64,000 nucleotides of DNA, taken from the NCBI RefSeq assembly GCF_030848805.1, contig NC_092363.1, forward strand, positions 22,662,600 to 22,726,599, in the 5' to 3' direction. This document shows positions 36,601-51,600 of this stretch, one piece after another. The stretch comes from Temnothorax longispinosus (taxonomy: Eukaryota > Arthropoda > Insecta > Hymenoptera > Formicidae). Below the pieces are notes generated by a model, which saw nothing but the letters and a program-made list of their open reading frames with translations, was not told where the DNA came from and did no database searches. The position numbers and the translations under genes are program-made. Each line of letters begins with the position of its first letter. Within the stretch, counting starts at the first letter, position 1.

Positions 36601-39600
36601 GATGTCTTGCAAGTGTTTGTGTATAATTTCTCACTATTTTCCAAAAATATATAATTAATATATAAAATTATTGGGGTATTTGTTAGTGTGTTAGTAGAAA
36701 AGCGAGGTAATTTCTACTTTAAAATTGTAAATCATAACTAATTTACGATAGCGTCTCTTCGTGGAGCATCATACTCGATAAATTAGAAGCCTGCGATATT
36801 TTCTGGGAATCTTTTCAATTACTTCGTAGATTTTGTTAAGCTTTCATAGGTGCGTATATTAACTGGTGCATGGCCAACAACGTTGCAACCCGAGATTCGG
36901 TATGTGCAAACACTGTTGCTGTGCCATCATAAATTTAGAGCGGCCCGATCCCGCAAAATGTCTTGCCAGAAATCCCGTTATAACGAATTACAGCAAAAAT
37001 CCGTTATAACGATCGAGTATCGACGATGTAACGAAATTTGATTGAATCTATTGGCGTTTTACCATTATCATTACGTACCTATCGCGTGTCATCCAGTCTA
37101 CATTTGTCAAACAGATAAAATTCCTTGGCGATTAAGTATCTGAAAATATAATTCTTTCTTATAGAACTTTGATAATCATCCAATATTGTGGTTTGCATCA
37201 TTATAGTGGCAATTGTTTCGATCATTCAATCATTTATTCGTATGTATTCAAAAGTTAGCAACGATGGATCACTATCTATGAGCGGTATTCTCATAGTCGA
37301 ATCTTATATTGAAAACCGTCTCTTAAGATGTTATGAACCATTCACAGAGCCATATTAGCATCTTAATATATTACTTAAAATAGTTAAAACAGCCTTGAAA
37401 TAAGAATGGACTATGAATACGGGCCTATGTTAAAAAAAAAAGGATTGACTTAGCGAGGTACCTACCATTTGTTTCGGTAGATAGATCGACTCTTGTAAAA
37501 TGTAAAAAACATATGATCTGGATACCAGGAGGATAAAGTCCGTTCACTTCGCGCTCTTACCTTCTTTTTTCTCCTCTCTCTGTATCTTTGCTCTTTTAGC
37601 TCTTTATCGATCTTGCAATGGCATACTTTTAACTCCGATCTGTAGCATGAAGAAAGAGAAATATAGGTGCAATGTTATACATATGATAATTTCATGGCAT
37701 AATTAAATATCTTATCACTTTATGCAATTTCGTAATAGCAGAATTGCAATTCGATCATTAATTACTGAAATATGTAATGTTAAAAAGCGAAAGAGTGTTT
37801 GCAGGGTATTTATTTTTTGTTAAAGGAAAGTCCGCTTTTCCATTTACAATATTCTTATAATATGCGTTATCCCATCTTCTACATGTAACCGTATACGATA
37901 ATATAAATATGGAAATCTAAAGTGTGTTCCCTGTGGAGCTAATCTAATTAAAAGTCAGCGTGCAAGAAATTGTGCCATATAATTGCAGTCTTCGATTATA
38001 TGTATATCTCGTTTATTCTTAAGGGAATATATAGATATATAATATGTGACTTTCATAATAACCATATAATGAATGATACGCGTATTGCGATGTTATTCTA
38101 ACATGCATGTCGCGATGCACCGGTTACAACTGGCTGTAACCGCCCTGCATAGACGTCATATTCTTCGCATCGTTTCTTTTTCTAACGGTGCACGAAGTGC
38201 TCGTAAAACTCCCGCCTTGACCTACAATATCAGGTTTAGATACCGGGCAAAATATAATTAGTAAAGAGCGGTGGTAATGCGCCACTATTAAGGCGTGACT
38301 TTAACAGCGATTTTACGGCGACGCAATAAACTGTAACGTCATCCTGTTATCACAATGTTGCACACAATGTCGTGTATATAGTAACTTTGTATGCAAAATT
38401 GCAGTCTTCTTAACGAATCGTTGATCTTAGTATTAACCTCACCTCACTATCCCCACGTGTGTTGTTGCCTATATGTCAATTATGTGCGAATTAATGAAAT
38501 AACTCAATGTAAACAATGTTGCCATTACTATTTATAGATAAATAGCAAAGTAGGAATAATTTTTCTTTTATAGAATATAAAAGGAAAGTTTCATACTAAT
38601 TTTATAATATCTATAGTAATTTTTTCATAATTATATAATTTATTTATTTATTTATTTGGCTTTACACGATGTGACAGATTATGCCGGCATAGTTCGTCAG
38701 AGATTGCAATTTCACTATTTCATAATGCGTATTCAATTGGCAGCCCTTGACCACATATTTCCGTCCTGTCATTATGCACTTCACTTCGTGGCAGCATAAA
38801 AGTTTCAGACGAGCATTTCAGGGACAAAACATGAACACACTACGAAATTGGAATCGCATATTTATGTTAATTTATTTAACTTTCGGAATTTAGCTTTTGA
38901 AGCGGAAAATATTGTAGATGTCCTCGCAAAACTGGCAATCAAAGCAAATAATTTATAATAAATATAATTTATATATGTATTTATTATAATAAATTAATAT
39001 TAATACCAATATTAATATTAATTCAAACTTAATGTCTCGATATGAGCTTCGTAATGAAAACGTATACACACAATATCTATTTATGACACAGCAGAAATAC
39101 CTATTTATTTAAGTACAAGAATGGTATTTAGGTATTTAAGTACAAGCTATTATACTATACGTCTCTCTTTTTCTCTCTTTCTCTCTCATTGAAGAGCGAG
39201 AAAGGGTTCAAGCCGTGGGTCGCGTACGCATGTACGGGCAACGAATTACCGTTCGCCGATGGGCGCCGGATTGGCCGCTCGTGGCGAACGGCGGGCCGAC
39301 TGCCCGAGAGGTTGATGTCCGAACTCCGCGCCAACATTCCGACTCCTCTCGTTCCTTCCTGGTGGTCTCCGCGACTGGTTCCGCGCACACGGCTCCGGCG
39401 CGGCCGAGAACACCATCCGCGAAACGCCAAAAAAAGGCTTCGTCGCTCCGCTCGCTCATCGCGATCCTGGAAAAACTTTATCACTTTCGTTAACGGATCG
39501 CTATCGCTATTGTGGGATTGACCCACGTCTTTTAGATCTTTGTCACATTTTGCATACATCAAATCACAGTATATTTTACAGATTTTATATCGCGTTAAAT

Positions 39601-42600
39601 ATTAATGACATTTAAAAAGTTTGCCGTGAATTCTTATATATAATTAACAATCTTGATATATATATTATTTAGTATATGTTAGAGTAGAAAAGGTTTTTTT
39701 TAAATAGAATATTTTATCATATTTTAACTTACATAATTATATTAATCTGTATTGAAGATTACAGTACTTTTATAAACCTTATATAAAAAGAAATGCTACT
39801 TGAAGAGACATTTAGACGTTTCTCTTATGGCATTACAAGTTCGATTTATATAATTTTCGCTCACGGCAAAAGTACTTCGTATTTTTTCCCCGCATGACAC
39901 CGTCTCTACGACAATGGTTCTCCCGGAGCACAATGTGAACCAGCAAGTGGCGAAACGGGGCCATAGGATGGCACAATAATAGCGATGCAACGGCACATTC
40001 GCGTCATCTGCTCGACTATTAATAAACCCGAGAGAGGACCATCTATTTCGGAAACGACACGTCCGGGTCCGTTCGGATTTGGAACCAGCGTTATTAAAAA
40101 TACAGCATCCCCCGAAGCATCCCGGTGCATAAATGCAGATTTACTTTCATTGTCCGATAAATTAATGTTGAACTCGCTGGCAAAAGGAAGCCTAAACCTT
40201 CGAAGAATCGTACTTCACATACTTATATAGGATACGGAAATGTAGTTCTGACTTCAAAGCCCAGAATTCTAGTTCTTTTCTAACGCTATCTATTTATGTC
40301 ATCTGTATTAATTATCACCACTACCAATTAGTATTATTACTCACACACGTGAAGTTTACCGACACACGAATGTGTACCAGCACCGAGACAGCTGTAATTG
40401 GTCGCGTTCCAATGCTCGATCATTGCGAGTAGGTATCTATTTTCAGCTACCGGTAGTGTATATATAAAAGAATTAAAAGAAAGTAAAAAAAATTATCTCG
40501 CCGTCATTATCTTTATAATATTTTATTTCTCATATCGTCGTATTAAGACGCAGATTAAATCTCCGAGGTATTCAGACCAAGTTATAATTGGATATACAGT
40601 TCTAATGTAAAACGAAAGAGTCGGGACGTCTTTTCCAAGAAAATTCTGGCCCATATGTTGTTCTTATCATGCACGCAAAATAATACACACAGCGTGTACC
40701 CACATACAACTCTGCCTTCATCGCGTCAAGCACCTGGAAAATCGAGTACACACAAGAATAGAAATTCGCGCGCGGCCGCGCCGGAAAGCCGACTCAGAAT
40801 TTTAAGTATAAATTCTCTCGGGATGGGCGACGTAAGAGTGAACGAGTCACGACGAGGAATCTTCCGTGTACCCGTTAGGCGCGTTACCTATCGCACGAGA
40901 GAAAGTTTTCCTATTTATACAGAAAACGCCGGAAGCAGCGAGTATAATTGAACGAACTGTCGAGGATATAATGTCTCGAGGGGAAAAAAAGGTTTCTAGA
41001 GTCGCGGCGCAATTGGGTGCTGATATTTACCTTCGCTCGAGCGAAGTCGTTGGAAGGAATTTCATAATAATTTTCAGGCTTATTAACAAGGTTTACAGAA
41101 ACCGGTGATATTTACGGGATTTTAGATATTTTTAAAATTTATAAAATTTGTGAAGTTTGAATATAAGCGTTTTTTTAACAGTTACGCAATTGACAGAATG
41201 TTCGTACCATCTCGATGCTTAAGTCCTCGTACAGTTACAAGCACGCTAATAATATTGTATTAATAAATATATGCAAGTCGGCTACGCGTGTAAACGAGTT
41301 CAGTCTTCGTTCTCACCTGTTGTACGAAGCAGGTATCGAACGGAGACTACGTTAACCGGATAACGGTACGAAGGCGCACGGAATCGTGACAAAAATCGTG
41401 TCTCGTGTCTCTCGGACTGGTGAAAACACCGCGCACAGTCGTGCAGTAGGCACCTTGTCGGTCAGACGTCGATGCTTGAACGTCTGTCAATACCGTACCA
41501 ATCAGGGTCGTTGCATGCATTAATCTCGGTTTACAAAGGTTGCAACAGAGAATCGTGGCCAATTTCACACGCAAGATACATGATTTTCGTTGAATTTAAA
41601 TGATCCTCGAGAATTGAAGAGAAATATATGTAAATTTCGCTTGGATTTAGATTAGCTCGAAAACAATTTGCATATTGATTATACCGTAGAGGTATATAGG
41701 CAGGTATCTTTGATAACAAAGTCTCGCGTTCTTTCATAAAACAAAATATTTCGCGAAACAAGTATCACGATGCGTAACGGTACAGCCGATATACCGTATA
41801 ACCAATAGGATGTGGTATATCTGCTTATGTTTGTGCTGCGTCTGCAAGTGCAACTTGCGGGGCGAAATTTTTCGCGGCACCGCCCGTGACTCATTCCGAG
41901 ATAACACTATTTTTGTTGCTCCGCTAATACGCGTACTCGCCCGAGGCTTATCTCGCGATGAGAGCACGTTCTCTGTAGTTGATGATTCATAAAAAGATCG
42001 TATTAAATATCGAAAACAACAGACATTTTAATCTCACGCGCTCTAATCTCCTTTCTTTGTCCGACTATCATATGTGGTATATACCTCGTCGCTTGACGTA
42101 TCGGATAATTTAAACGTTAGCTTTCAGACTTTACGACGAGACGTTCAAGATAGATACCATGGCGTTTAATCCGAATTTTCTACGTTAAATTTCCTTGAAT
42201 GATGCATATCGAGTTTAACCTCTTTCATTTAAGGAGAGACCACTGCTGTCTTAATTTTATGGAGCGAGATAGAAATCGTAGCAACAGTACCTTTAAAGCT
42301 GCAACGAGAAAATTATATATGGCAGACAGGATGATCTTGACCTGAAAGTGCACGAGCGAGTTAATAGGATTAATCTCTCACTCTCCTGAACGACCGAACC
42401 CGAGTCTCATAAGCCTGTCGCGATTCAATTCCTATTAAAATTTTCGTATTTTATCGCTAATTACGTGCAATTGCAATAAAATGATATGTATTGTTATTTA
42501 TTATTTAAGATGAAAAAAATTAACGTCAAGCATTTCTAGTTCTGCATTTTGTGCTTCAACATCACGAAATGTAATTTCTTTCTAAATGGTCGTCCTATTA

Positions 42601-45600
42601 GAATAAATCACATATCAGGCGATAAATAACATCGTTGCGCGGGTTAACCGCCTTTAATAACGCCATAGAGGTAGTTGAAAGAATTAATCTAAACGTTTGT
42701 GCCTCTGATAACAGGCGAAATGTCGGACGCGTGCAACACATGTGTTTTATTAACTGCTCTCGTCGAATAAAGGTAATTAAAATAAAAGTTCCATAATTTG
42801 TTGCACCTGCGATATTATCTCTAACACACATAATATCAACATCTTTTTATATCATTGATGAATCGACATAATTATGCAATAAATTATTTCTATGTGAATG
42901 CTTGGGTCCATAAAGATTTTAATGTACGATGATACCGATGATACCGTATCAGAGATGTCCATTTCTTTTACGTATCAGTTTCAGGAATTACATCATTATG
43001 AATCATCATATGACAATTCTTTTATCGTGTCAGATAAATAAAAAGATAGCCATTGCCTTTATGGTTGATGTAACTTCGATAATAATCGATGTCCTTTCTC
43101 GGAAGAAAATCAATCTTACTCAGAGATGATTAATTTCGAAAATTCTAAAGCTAATTAATCATTTCGTCTGTCTCACCCTGAATGTAGATTTATCTCGCAC
43201 TATACTTCAGCACGTTTATACCGATGAACTACAATGTACATACAATTTGTAAATTTGCGACAATGCTCATTCGAGGTCGTGATAGACGACGGAAGGTTAA
43301 AGTGACGAAGGCTTGAACTAGTTCGACGTGTGTCGTTCCAACTCGCTGGCGTTACGAGAGTCGCACCGCGTGTAACCGGCGGCGGCGCGATTAATTCCCC
43401 GGGAAACTGGAGAACGGAAATTACTGGATGATACAACGCGACGCGCGATTTCCTCTCGTTTCTCCGGGACGGACGGGACGAGAGGAGAGCGAGACGCGGA
43501 CGATCTGCATGTATAGCAGAAGGTCGGCGTACCTCTCGCCTCCGCGGCGGCGGCGCGGCGCGGACAGATCACCGGCGCGGCTTCGCGAACGGAATCAGTC
43601 GGCGATATAGAGGTGGTTACGCAATGGCCGACTCGCGATTTCCATCACGGACGTTCCAGCCTTTGATTTCTGGCCCAGCCCAAGAGAGACGGTCGACATG
43701 GGCGCCGGCAGCATCTTTCTTCGCGTTCCAGTCTAATTCCCAATCTCTGAAATATCAAGCTACTTTTTTAGCAAATGAAAGTAGAGGGGATATTTAGAGT
43801 TTAATATGCAAAATGAGAAAATATTCATTAAATTGTGAACTTATAAAAATTTATAATGCGCACGTTGAATTTATTTTATAAATACATTATTTACTATTAT
43901 TTAATTAAATACTTAATACTTTTTCTGGTAAAATTGGCGATAATAAAAAATACAGAAGTTTTTTTTTCAATTTAATGATAAAGTAATCTAATTTTAAATA
44001 AATTTAAATATAATGTAAAGTAAAATATTTCTCAAATATCTCCATGTAAAATACGATCTTAGATAAATCTGAGATACTATATAAATTTCTTTTCTTTCTG
44101 TACATATTACATTTTATAGTAGATATCATGATTAAATTCGAAATTTGAAGATCAATAGAATTTCCAATAGTTTGCTGATAGCTTTAGATAATTTCTCGAA
44201 AGGGCGACCTCTTTCCCGCCATTGAAGATCGTACAGGTGTCACGGAGGTAAATGAAAATCGACGAATGGCATTCCCGGCGTGAAATTTCTCCGCGGTCGA
44301 TAGCTATTGTTACATCATCCGCATCCTTTCACGTCGCGCCTTATTGCCGATAACAATGGCAGTGGAGTACGGAGGCTCCGATAGATTTCTTTATTAACTC
44401 GGCAGGAGAGGTTGAGGAAATAACGCGAATATAAATCACTTTCACGCATTCGACAAAATTAATTAGCCGTTTATTATTATTTTTATCGGTATCCGTTAGC
44501 ACTTTTTTATTTTATGAACCGATAAGGTTTTAGCAGGGTCTGTTATCGTGCATCTCGTAAATAAATTCATGAAATATAGGAAATGTTTTGACACTTGGAA
44601 TAGGCGTGAACTACTTACACTGATGTTCTTTAACTTTGACGCTTTTGTATTAATGCACGGAACGTCCGTGAGATAATGTTAATTGAAGTTTAAATAACAG
44701 GCCCGATTATCACAGATCTTCCACACGATGCGATGATAATGCAGGCGGTGTTTATCGTTTCGTGACGAGCACGGTTCAAAGGCCTCATTTGCGATAGCCA
44801 TGCGTTTACCCGCATTTGTAGTCAACCATGAGAAATGTCACATATTTGATATACTTTACTCCGTGAAGTTTACAAATATGGAGATTTCTTTTGCCTTACG
44901 CCAAATTTTCCCTTTAACAGAAATATGACACATAAATAGTTTCTCAGTTAGAAGCAAGAACTATTTTAACGAAAGCTTGAAGATTCTTGAAATATTTAAT
45001 ACTGAAACTTGGATCTTAACTTATGGCTTTGTTTACACATATTTAAACCACTGCAATCGCGAGAAAAATTATATTAATAAGATTATATTAGTATTTGAGT
45101 CTTTGACAAAATTGTAACTAGTATTTAATTGCAATTTTGTCAAATAGGATCCATTCACGAGTGATAACATCAGTAAATTAATAAATAGAAATGAATATAT
45201 TCAAGATAAAAAAAGACGAGACATTTAAAAAATCACGTTTTCAAAATTGTTTTCAATAGTCGAATTTCGATCAGACTGACAAGTCTGAGGAAGAAAAATT
45301 GAGTATTATTGAGCATCTTATATGGAGATACTTTACACCTACACGAGGCTAACATTTGTGGGAAGAGACCCACGCAAAAAATGACACACACGTCCTCGAG
45401 TTTCATTCAACTCCGTCAGAAAGTTTTCCGATTATCTACATGAATGTACGGTGATTCAATAAATTATGAGCATGTTTTATCGACTTATTCCGTTATTTAT
45501 TCATAGAAGCATTGTAAGTTTTCGCTCTTTTATATGTTTCTTTCAATCTTTTACATAAATTACATCATATTCATTATATAGCGCATATATAAAGATATTC

Positions 45601-48600
45601 CGTATTATTATTGCTATTGTATATTACAATTTTTATTAATTATCGTATTAATTTCACTTCAGATCGATACCCGCAGATCATGTTGGTAATGGCTGCATTT
45701 CGATATTCACTGTCAGTATACTGAAAATCTATTTTTCTATATTTTACGTCGCGTATACTATATAAATCGCGTATAAATTTTCAGTACTGACTGTTGCTGA
45801 CACTAAATATCGGAATGCAGCCAAAATATGAAGCCGATTAACATATAAAAGGCTGATTAATATATAAAGGCGAATTAAAAATTGAAGACGCATTTTTTTC
45901 TCGTTGCAGTTTCTTCAGAATCTGGGCAAGGTCGATCGAACCGCGGACGATATATTCGACGAGCACCTGCAGAACTTCACGAGGCAGCAGAACTCCGCTA
46001 ACAGACTGCAAAAGGAGTTCAACAATTACATCAGGTGTGTTCGAGGTAAGTTGTCCCGCTGAGCGAAACTAACTCGTCTTCCCTTTAAACGGCAGTTGCT
46101 ATTTATTAGGCGCGCTAATGTTTCTCATGTTTTACACGTATAGTGCAGAGGGAAAACGCGATTTTATCGATAAATCGAATGCTTAAGTGTACACACAGAT
46201 TTTAACGATTTGCTATAAAGAGATTCTTTATATGGAGTTTTGAATGTATAGCAATAATTACGGTGGCATGCGTCATCGCGGTTTAGCATCTTAACTTTCG
46301 AATGATTAGGCGTTTAATTATCTATTCAGCGTCTAGAACATATGTCGGATATTGATTAGGCATTAGAATTTTACGTAAGCGCTTATTTAACAACGTATTC
46401 ATGACAATTGACAGATGTAAAATTTTATATTACATAATTACAAACTGCACAGCAGAAGCGACGATTCGTTAGAGAATAGCTATTCACGCTGACGAGCCTT
46501 GCTAGAGCTATTAATATCTTGAATATAATTTCTATGATTCATACAGTGTTTGAAAATTGTGACATTTCTTTTTCAATTCTTTGATCAGTTACGTTTTTTC
46601 GATATATAAATTTTATAGAAAGCGCATGAAAATATATTAGTTTCTTCAAAAATTGATTTAAATACTTATCATTTCATAAATTCTCGAGAATTCTTTTTTT
46701 TCTGTCGTATACACACATCGATGTGGCAAACACACATCTATGTGACGTAAGTAGTACGTAAAATTCTTTGTATTTATAAGATCGGCGTCGAATTAACAAA
46801 CCCGTGCGAAACGCAACATGTATTAAAAAGGAAAAAGATATTCACGCAACCTTGCATCGCCGTGACCCGGTTGCCAAGCTCACGTGGAGGCTGAATTACT
46901 TGTTCCGTAACTTTGTACTCTGTCCTCTCTTTTTTGCAGATTAAGATAAATGCGTCTATCGTTACTTAGCTCAGAATTTATATTCTTCAGCGCGTCTTCT
47001 CCCCTCTTTTTTTCCTCTATGCGTTACGATATAATAATTATTGATATAGACAATATATAGATGCTGACATCAGCAAAATAAATACACTGATAACAAAATT
47101 TTTGCCTCATACAGGGATAAAAAGAATGTCTACAAATTATTTTGAATTTTAAGTAAAGTTACGTAACTGAATGTAATTCTTTCATATAAATAAGTGCCGA
47201 AAAGACTTATTGGAAGCCTCTGTCGTGCGCGCCGAGTTGATTAACTTAACGAAGGCTGTCATCGACGATCGGGGAAAATGATTTTCGCCGTCCATCAGAC
47301 ACTCCCATTCGCGTATATCGTCTCGCGGATGAATGACGGACAGATGAATAACTCACAGACGTTGAATAACGACCACCAGCGGTACCCGCGCACGGCTCGT
47401 CGGCATCAATTACTGTCGAGAGAAACCGACGTAATATTTTAATCGCCGTGTATATTCGGTAATGCATCGCAGAGGTACATAGACACATATACGAAATGAC
47501 CTTTGAGAGAGAAGTCGGCAGGAAGGAATTATTCCCCGCGTAATGCGCCGCAATCTTTCGCGCCGTTCCAGCAGCGCGGCGGCGTGCCCGAAATATTAAG
47601 CGACACGGCCTTGTCGCGATTGTTAAATATTTCAGATAAGACAGTAGTAGCTCCCCGCGGCGACGTGCCGTCCGCTGTCGCGATCGATAAGATGCAGTCG
47701 AAAATTAATAAAGGCAATTTATCTGGCTTTTCCAGTAAACGCGGATAAAGTTAAATAAATATTATTATTTACTTAACTTTGTATATCATCCGAATTTTAA
47801 AGTTAATTCTTGCTCCGCATTTTGTTTCATAAATAATAATATAATAAATAAATAATAACTTGTCTGTGATTTATAATGTGTGAAAAAATTATGGCGTAAT
47901 TACGATTAACAATCGCGCAATGTATAATGTACATATTGCGTTGTTGTAGAAGCGCATTGTGATTCATAGCATAAATTTATTATCAATTTTAGATTATTAC
48001 TAAAAATTACTAATTAAAATTATTATCAATATATAAAGCGGTTGGCACTGACGCTCGATGCAACGATAAAGTCTTCAGGTCTCTACGAGGTTTCTATCTG
48101 CTTCAGCTTCACGCGAGTGGAATTACGCGTTTTAGAAGCTGGAGACCCGACGTCGCGCTTCTTATATTGTCTCTCTCACCTTGATGGCGAGTCTTGACAC
48201 GAGGACTGGCAAACACACGCGAAATCAATAGAAAAACGTCATCCGATCTTTAATCCCTCCCACTCGAATCGTTGCTAGTCGCAAACAACTTTTCCACGCT
48301 TGGCTGGTCTACGCAGCGACATTGTTCGTTATTCGCATGCTTTTTATAGCCTCTGGCCTTTCAGGGATATCGGTACGTTTCGACGTATACCGCTGACCAC
48401 GAATTTTAATTTTCGCTGGAGACCCGCGGCCAAAAATCGACAAAAACGTGCGGAAAAGAAATATAGGCACGACGAATTCGGGGACGCCGCCGTTTCCCGT
48501 TAGGCAAACGTCGTCGACGCGGTCGCGGACGACTTCCTTGGGAGAGGTACGTGTTAATCTCGGAGTGCGCAGGACTCGCGTTAGCGTCTCTTAGCTTTCC

Positions 48601-51600
48601 TTTTATCACTCGGCGGACGGGACGCAGCCAGCGTCGTTCACGCATAAATACCCGCATGCGAAACCGTGTCGGTAGGAACGTAACATGCGACGAAACCGTA
48701 AAACGAGGATAGCGCGGCGGCGAAATACGACGAAAGCATGTCCGTCGTATTTGCGTTGCAAATCCGATCGTCGACGACTCATCGCACAATTTTCGCGATT
48801 TCCATCGCCGCTCTACCTCCAAGTCCAAGTTCCAGATGAGAAAAAAGAAACTAATGAGGACGCCGGCGCGCGCCACTCTCGTTGAACCGAGTAAAAAGCG
48901 ATCATACTGAGAATTATGGCAACCTGCTTACCCGCTTACGTAATTTGCATTAACGACGAATTAATTAGTTGAGTATGTTAGCGCTATGAACGATGTTGAC
49001 TGCCTTCAGTGGCGCCTATTAAAATTGGCGCTTATTAAAATTAATTTATAATGTAGCCATGAGCACTGCTTGTAATTATTTTTGCTGATAGACTAATATT
49101 AAGTAACTATTTTATAGAGTAGGTCTGTTAGAAACGCCTATAATTATTTCACATGAATTCGTCGAGTCACTGGAGATTGGTATTTTTTATGGTAAAGCAT
49201 TTTATATTATTTTATTTATATCATTTGGATTTTAAATATAACACATTTCTGATGAGTTTAATTAAAATACATTAAGCGCAAATAAAAAATGCATAATTAA
49301 AAGAAATATTTGAAAAATTTTATTGCAATGTCACAATATATAAATTAAATGTTATGTCGATTTATGTAGACGATTATGTGTCGTCTCGTCTCTCTTCTTG
49401 CAGTTCGAGGCATTCCGAACATCGCGAAATTCAACGCGAGCGATAAAGCCACTCTGCAACTTTTACGCGAGCCGGAGTGAGGAATTTGTAAGCAATCGGC
49501 TTATCGCTGTAGGTGAATGCACTAGGAGAGGTTTAGATGTAGGTCAGGAAAGTAGTCACCCGCGTCGCGCGTTTATTCCTGAAGCAAAAAGACACGTGTC
49601 GCCGTGATGGAAAATCGGCGTGAAAAAAAGTTTCTCTCCACGTCTTACGAAACAACTTGTCCGTCTCTCCCGACGACCGCGTTACGCGCGGTGTCTTCGA
49701 CTTGAGAGGATAAATCTTCTTCCTCTAAGCGCGTTTTTCTATTAGCAGTAATTTTCCAAATGACAATTAAAATGCCAATGAAAAGTAGACGAGGTAAACG
49801 ATGGCGAATCGACGTTTCGTTTTTTCAGCGGTGCAGGCCGCGTCGAAGACGCTCATGGACTCGTTGAATGAGATCTACGAGAGCCAGTGGACCGGGCACG
49901 ATCTGTTGTACGTACAGGCACAAAATCTCGACATGCTGTGGCAAGATTTCACTCACAAGCTCGCGGACCAGGTTCTTGTACCGCTCAACACATATCAAAG
50001 CCAATTCCCGGAGATGAGGGTACGTTCCGTGCAACCCTCGACTGGTTGCAACCAGGTTTCTTCATTATATCAATAATACTCTTTTCTCGCAATTTGTAAA
50101 AAGTAAAACTCTATTAATCGCAACTAGATTAGAGTATAAATTAATTAATCTTTATTTCATTCTTCTTGTACACTTTTTTTTCCCCAAATCACGACGTTCC
50201 TGTTTTGATGATCACTGGCATAAAAAAAATAATATTTTGTTATTTCAAAATTATCAAAATGACAATAAAGATTAAAAACAAATTAGGAATTTTTCTTGGT
50301 ATTTTGTACGATATTTACGACGGAATCGCAGAATTGATAAGTAGTAATTTAGGAAGAAATTAGTAATAAAATATGTATAACTGCTATATTTCGAGGATTT
50401 TATCGATTTTCCAGAAAAAGGTCGACAAGCGTGGGCGTAAATTGGTGGATTATGACAGTCAGAGACACAACTTCCAATCGTTGCAGTGTAATCCAAAGAA
50501 GAGGGACGAGCTTAAAGTATCGCGGGGGAAGGAGCTGCTGGAGGAAGCAAAACGTACATATGAGCAACTAAATTCAGAGCTGCACGACGAACTACCGGCA
50601 TTATACGACTCGCGCGTTCTTTTTCTCGTCACAAATCTGCAAACGCTCTTTGCCGCGGAACAAGTGTTTCACACTGAAAGTGCCAAGGTATCTAAAATAT
50701 TAAAGATCAGTAACGGAGATGAGTCCCTTTAAAAATATTTCTTTCAAGCATTTTTAAACAAGTAGAATTTTGTATTTTAATTGATTTCGAGCAGACTTTA
50801 ACATGAATTTTATTTGGCTTTTTTCATTGAAATTTAAAGATTCACAGAATTTCATATTAAATCTTTTAATTTTTACATACATTCCAATGAAGAAAGAAAT
50901 AGAAAAAATTCTATAGTATAATAATATGTATATAGCTGTTATATCTTTTTTTATTAATATTCATGTTCCCAGGTATATTCCGAATTAGAAGCGATCGTCG
51001 ATAAATTGGCTAATGAAAGTCAGCGAGGATCTTACACACTGAAGAAAAGCACGGAACCGCAATCACCGAAGTCACCTAACGCGAACTCGTCGTAAGTAAA
51101 TCGATTCTGTAAAATCGAAATTAATAAGTAACGCAAAGAGGAGTTACATAAAGACAGTAATTTCAAAAGATAAACGTAATTTTGCTATCGCATAAAACGA
51201 GATATTGAAGCGGTTGTTATATAAAATATGATATGATAGAATAATAATTATACAAAGTGTAAAACCAAGAGCTGTAGTAGTTATATAATACTAATAACTC
51301 TGATTTATATTTCAGCCTAATAATTAATACACAGCCAGCGCAGAACAATATCTCAGGAGGTAATTATTATGCTGTATTTTTGTTCAAGTTGGATTTGTGC
51401 GCGTGTGCACTAATTATACATATATATATATATATGTGACACTAATACTCGCATGCCTGTAATGTCCTTGTTACGCGAAGAACAAAATGCGAAACGTTCC
51501 GAAAAGCTTTAAGTTCCGGAAGGCCGTATTGTGGCTCGGCATTCAGTTTTGAGTGTGCTTTCTCTCGCGTGTTTCAGCTTTGGACGATACCGCGCCCGCT

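Noticed and set aside
39155..39562. Possible nested gene on either strand at the 39-kb island
   Set aside because: Both strands carry equal-sized Arg-rich ORFs and neither shows a recognisable motif or splice pattern. Only the island itself was kept.
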